From: an uncultured Odoribacter sp.
GTDB taxonomy: Bacteria; Bacteroidota; Bacteroidia; Bacteroidales; Marinifilaceae
Assembly (NCBI GenBank): GCA_910578105.1
Contig: CAJTPD010000003.1
Span: 124,001-188,000 of the forward strand
Length of the DNA: 64,000 nt
Reading direction: 5' to 3'
The notes beneath the pieces were generated by a model. The model searched no databases. It was not told where the DNA came from and saw nothing but the letters and a program-made list of their open reading frames with translations. A program made the translations under genes and the position numbers. Shown piece by piece: positions 61,246 to 64,000 of the stretch. Each line of letters starts with the position of its first letter. Positions within the stretch are counted from its first letter, which is position 1.

Positions 61246-64000
61246 ATGAAAAAAAAACGAAGAAAATGTTTCGGAACTTCTCCGAAATGTATGTCTTTTT
61301 TATCAAAACGGTGGGTATTGCTGATTTTGTCTATAGCATGCTTCATACCTCTTTGTGGACAAAATTATTCCCCGGGAATCACTTTACAAATTCATCAGGA
61401 ATCTTTCGACCGGATTATTGAAAGCATCCGGCAACAAACTCATTATGAATTTGTGTTTAAAGCCGAAGATATCCGAAACCTCGGAAAAATGACAATCTCT
61501 GTCAAAAATGTAAATATCCGCCAGGCTTTGGATTCACTTTTGAAGCACACCGGATTAGATTATGCCATCGAGCAACGGACTGTTTTAATCAAAAAAAGAA
61601 ATACGCCGCAGGCAACTGATTTTAATTCCAAAACATTAAAAGGATATGTGACGGACCTGCAAAAACGCCCTATTCCGGGAGTAACAGTAAAACTACCTGG
61701 TGTTGCTATGGGAACTGCAACAAACCAAAAAGGTTATTTCTATTTCGAAGTTCCTGTTCAATCCGGCATGCTGGAGTTTTCTTTTGTAGGTTTCGCCACC
61801 AAAAAGGTAAACTTTACACCACAAACAAACGATACTTTACGGATTGTATTAGAGGAACTGATTATCGGAATGGAAGAAGTTGTAGTTACCGGCTATCAAA
61901 AAATGGACAAACGTCATTCCACAAGTGCCATCACCTCTGTTAAAGCTTCCGATGTTCTGGTACCGGGTATGACTAGCATAGACCAGGCATTGGAAGGACG
62001 GATTCCGGAATTGTTATTGATGTCAAACTCCGGAGAAGTCGGAGCCACACCACGTATCCGTGTCAGGGGAACTTCCACGTTACTCGGAAACCGGGAACCA
62101 TTATGGGTTTTGGACGGATTCATCATGCACGATCCAGTAAATGTCAGTGTCGAAGATTTAAATAATCCGGATTATATCAATATCGTAGGAAACGCAATAG
62201 CCGGTATCAATCCCCAGGACATCGAACGGATTGATGTTCTGAAAGATGCTTCGGCTACAGCACTTTACGGGACCAAAGCTGCCAACGGGGTCATTGTGGT
62301 GACAACGAAAAAAGGAGCCATTGGCCCCGCCCGCTTTTCCTATAACCATTCCTCCAAACTCACCCGTCGCCCCCGCTACACAGACCGCAACATCAATCTG
62401 ATGAACTCCAGCGAACGGGTTCAGTTTGGAAAAGAACTGAGTGACCTGCATTACAAATTTCCGGTCAATATGCCTAAAGTAGGATACGAAGGTGCTTTGT
62501 ACCGATACTACAATGGAGTTATCAACTACCAGCAATTCGAAGAAGAAGTAAGAAAATATGAAACAGTCAATACCGATTGGTTCGATATTCTGACTCAGGA
62601 TGCCTATTCCCATGACCATACATTTACGGTATCCGGAGGGTCAGAAACCATGCGTTACTACATATCTCTCGGAGCTAACTTTGAAAACGGTGTATCCAAA
62701 ACCACAAATACACAACGCTACACCGCCATGGTCAATATGGACATGACTTTTTCTCCCAAAATCAGAGCTAACTTTGCCTTGAATGGAAATATTCAACAGA
62801 AAAATCATCTTATGCCAGAAATCGATGCTATGGATTATGCTTATAATACCTCCCGAACCATTCCCTGCTATAATGAAGACGGCACATTGTTTTATTACGA
62901 CGCAATAGCTTATAATGGGGCCAATCGGTATGACAAATCATTCCGGTACAACATTCTCAATGAAATCTCTAACAGTTCGAATACTTATCGGGGAAACACA
63001 TTGGGAACAAACTTAACCCTGCGTTACAATATAATGGATGATTTAGAAATCTCTGTGGCAGGCAATTATATGCACAGCAGTACAATGCAAGAAAAATGGT
63101 GGGGAGAGAAAAGCCATTACATCACCCGTTGGAAAAATGCCGAATATGAACAACAAGGTAACACCGGAGAACTTGGATATTGCTACCTACCCTATGGCGG
63201 CATCTTACAAACGGACCACTCGGAACAGGATTCCTATACATTCCGCACTCAAATTGACTACCGGAAAATGTTCGGTGAAGACCAACAACACCTGATTTCC
63301 GCAACAGGAGGATTTGAAATGAATGGAAGCACGTCCCATACGCTTGGCAACCAAAATGTTGGATATGCCAAGGACCGCGGTATGAAATTCGTCAACAAAG
63401 TCAACACGAAAGATTACCCATGGTATGCAAAAGTGCTAAACGGAGAAACAAATCTCATCTCGGGCATTCCGGCAGTAGGGTATGGAATTAACCGTTCACT
63501 CTCAGGTTATGTAACCCTATCTTACGGTTATAAAGAATATTTCATCCTGAATGCCAATGGCCGGTTTGACGCCTCCAATAAATTCGGAAGCCGCAGTAAT
63601 GAACGTTTATTACCGGTTTGGTCCGTGTCAGGCAGATGGAATCTGAAAGAAACTTTTCTGAAATCTTCCAATTTTTTATCAGAATTATCGTTACGGACCT
63701 CTTATGGTACACAAGGAAACATGTTGGAAGACCAGAGCCCAAACCTGTTGCTGAAGCAAGAAACTCTCAATCCGATGTACAACGAAAATGTTTCAACCGT
63801 ATATCGTTATCCGAATCCCAATCTGAAATGGGAAGAAACACGCCAATACAACGTAGAACTGAATATAGGCATGCTGGATAACCGTCTGAGAATTGGCGGA
63901 ACATTTTACCGGAAAGAAACAGAAAATTGTTTCACCACCGTCCAGGTATCTTCCGTTAACGGTGTTCCCAACCATTCATATGTCATGAACGGCGGAGATC
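61246..64000 (+). CDS. SusC/RagA TonB-dependent transducer with STN domain, partial (runs off window)
   Basis: Starts at the ATG 61246 and stays open to the window edge (918 codons). It has a long basic n-region before the signal-peptide core (about 23-39; an ATG at 61291 is an alternative start). The STN domain lies at about 46-116 (ITLQIHQESFDRIIESIRQQ, RQALDSLLKHTGLDYAI). A carboxypeptidase-D-like domain follows at about 131-205 (GYVTDLQKRPIPGVTVKLPG). The TonB-box-like EEVVVTGYQ is near 210-218, and the plug (VLDGFIMHDPV, ASATALYGTKAANGVIVVTTKKG) leads into barrel strands. The STN domain contacts FecR, so this SusC both imports and signals. The 3' end and SusD partner lie outside. Confidence 0.93.
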   Translation, partial: MKKKRRKCFGTSPKCMSFLSKRWVLLILSIACFIPLCGQNYSPGITLQIHQESFDRIIESIRQQTHYEFVFKAEDIRNLGKMTISVKNVNIRQALDSLLKHTGLDYAIEQRTVLIKKRNTPQATDFNSKTLKGYVTDLQKRPIPGVTVKLPGVAMGTATNQKGYFYFEVPVQSGMLEFSFVGFATKKVNFTPQTNDTLRIVLEELIIGMEEVVVTGYQKMDKRHSTSAITSVKASDVLVPGMTSIDQALEGRIPELLLMSNSGEVGATPRIRVRGTSTLLGNREPLWVLDGFIMHDPVNVSVEDLNNPDYINIVGNAIAGINPQDIERIDVLKDASATALYGTKAANGVIVVTTKKGAIGPARFSYNHSSKLTRRPRYTDRNINLMNSSERVQFGKELSDLHYKFPVNMPKVGYEGALYRYYNGVINYQQFEEEVRKYETVNTDWFDILTQDAYSHDHTFTVSGGSETMRYYISLGANFENGVSKTTNTQRYTAMVNMDMTFSPKIRANFALNGNIQQKNHLMPEIDAMDYAYNTSRTIPCYNEDGTLFYYDAIAYNGANRYDKSFRYNILNEISNSSNTYRGNTLGTNLTLRYNIMDDLEISVAGNYMHSSTMQEKWWGEKSHYITRWKNAEYEQQGNTGELGYCYLPYGGILQTDHSEQDSYTFRTQIDYRKMFGEDQQHLISATGGFEMNGSTSHTLGNQNVGYAKDRGMKFVNKVNTKDYPWYAKVLNGETNLISGIPAVGYGINRSLSGYVTLSYGYKEYFILNANGRFDASNKFGSRSNERLLPVWSVSGRWNLKETFLKSSNFLSELSLRTSYGTQGNMLEDQSPNLLLKQETLNPMYNENVSTVYRYPNPNLKWEETRQYNVELNIGMLDNRLRIGGTFYRKETENCFTTVQVSSVNGVPNHSYVMNGGD

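Noticed and set aside
1..64000. CRISPR arrays, tRNA/rRNA genes, insertion sequences, integrases or prophage genes
   Set aside because: I looked for regularly spaced repeats, cloverleaf-like sequences, transposase or integrase motifs and terminal inverted repeats and found none that could be supported.

Overview
The window looks like chromosomal DNA of a gut-type Bacteroidales bacterium of moderate GC content. The reasons are SusC/SusD pairs, a type IX secretion (T9SS) sorting domain next to a PorV-like protein, the carboxyspermidine polyamine route, an ECF sigma/FecR/STN-SusC trio, almost no Shine-Dalgarno sequences, and several promoters of the Bacteroidetes form TTTG-N19..22-TAnnTTTG. The gene set would suit Odoribacter or Butyricimonas, but that is a guess without a database search. 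I see no rRNA, tRNA, CRISPR array, insertion sequence or prophage.

Layout. 1-6 kb: tail of a probable YhcG/DUF1016 nuclease, a K+/H+ antiporter, an NlpC/P60 lipoprotein, a LysM plus binding-protein gene, a PASTA membrane protein and an RluD-type pseudouridine synthase. 6-8.4 kb: carboxy(nor)spermidine dehydrogenase and decarboxylase, with a near-perfect promoter. 8.4-14 kb: a three-gene RND efflux operon (adaptor, pump, TolC-like channel).

14.2-39.4 kb: the most unusual region, 13 minus-strand genes with gaps of about 30 bp or less, probably one transcript. In transcription order: discoidin-type lipoprotein, then two successive FAS1-SusC-SusD cassettes, then a BNR/sialidase-like lipoprotein, a Calx-beta lipoprotein, a subtilisin-like protease with both a lipobox and a T9SS sorting domain, a PorV-like barrel, a Calx-beta/discoidin lipoprotein and a Calx-beta lipoprotein. 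Two of the genes carry uninterrupted G9 tracts in their coding strand, candidates for slipped-strand phase variation. The products look like one large surface apparatus for binding, processing and importing a glycoprotein- or matrix-like substrate. The substrate is not readable from sequence.

40-45.8 kb: a housekeeping minus-strand run (M23 peptidase, dxr, rseP, AhpD-like, thioredoxin, exo/endonuclease-phosphatase). 46-59 kb: MscS channel, M16 protease, sugar MFS transporter, CBM9-like protein, small membrane protein, HdeD-like protein, prfC, a thioesterase, uvrB and a degenerate triple-thioredoxin protein. A 72-bp perfect hairpin lies between the M16 and MFS genes. 59.3-64 kb: ECF sigma factor, FecR anti-sigma and an STN-type SusC transducer that runs off the window, the start of another regulated nutrient-uptake locus.
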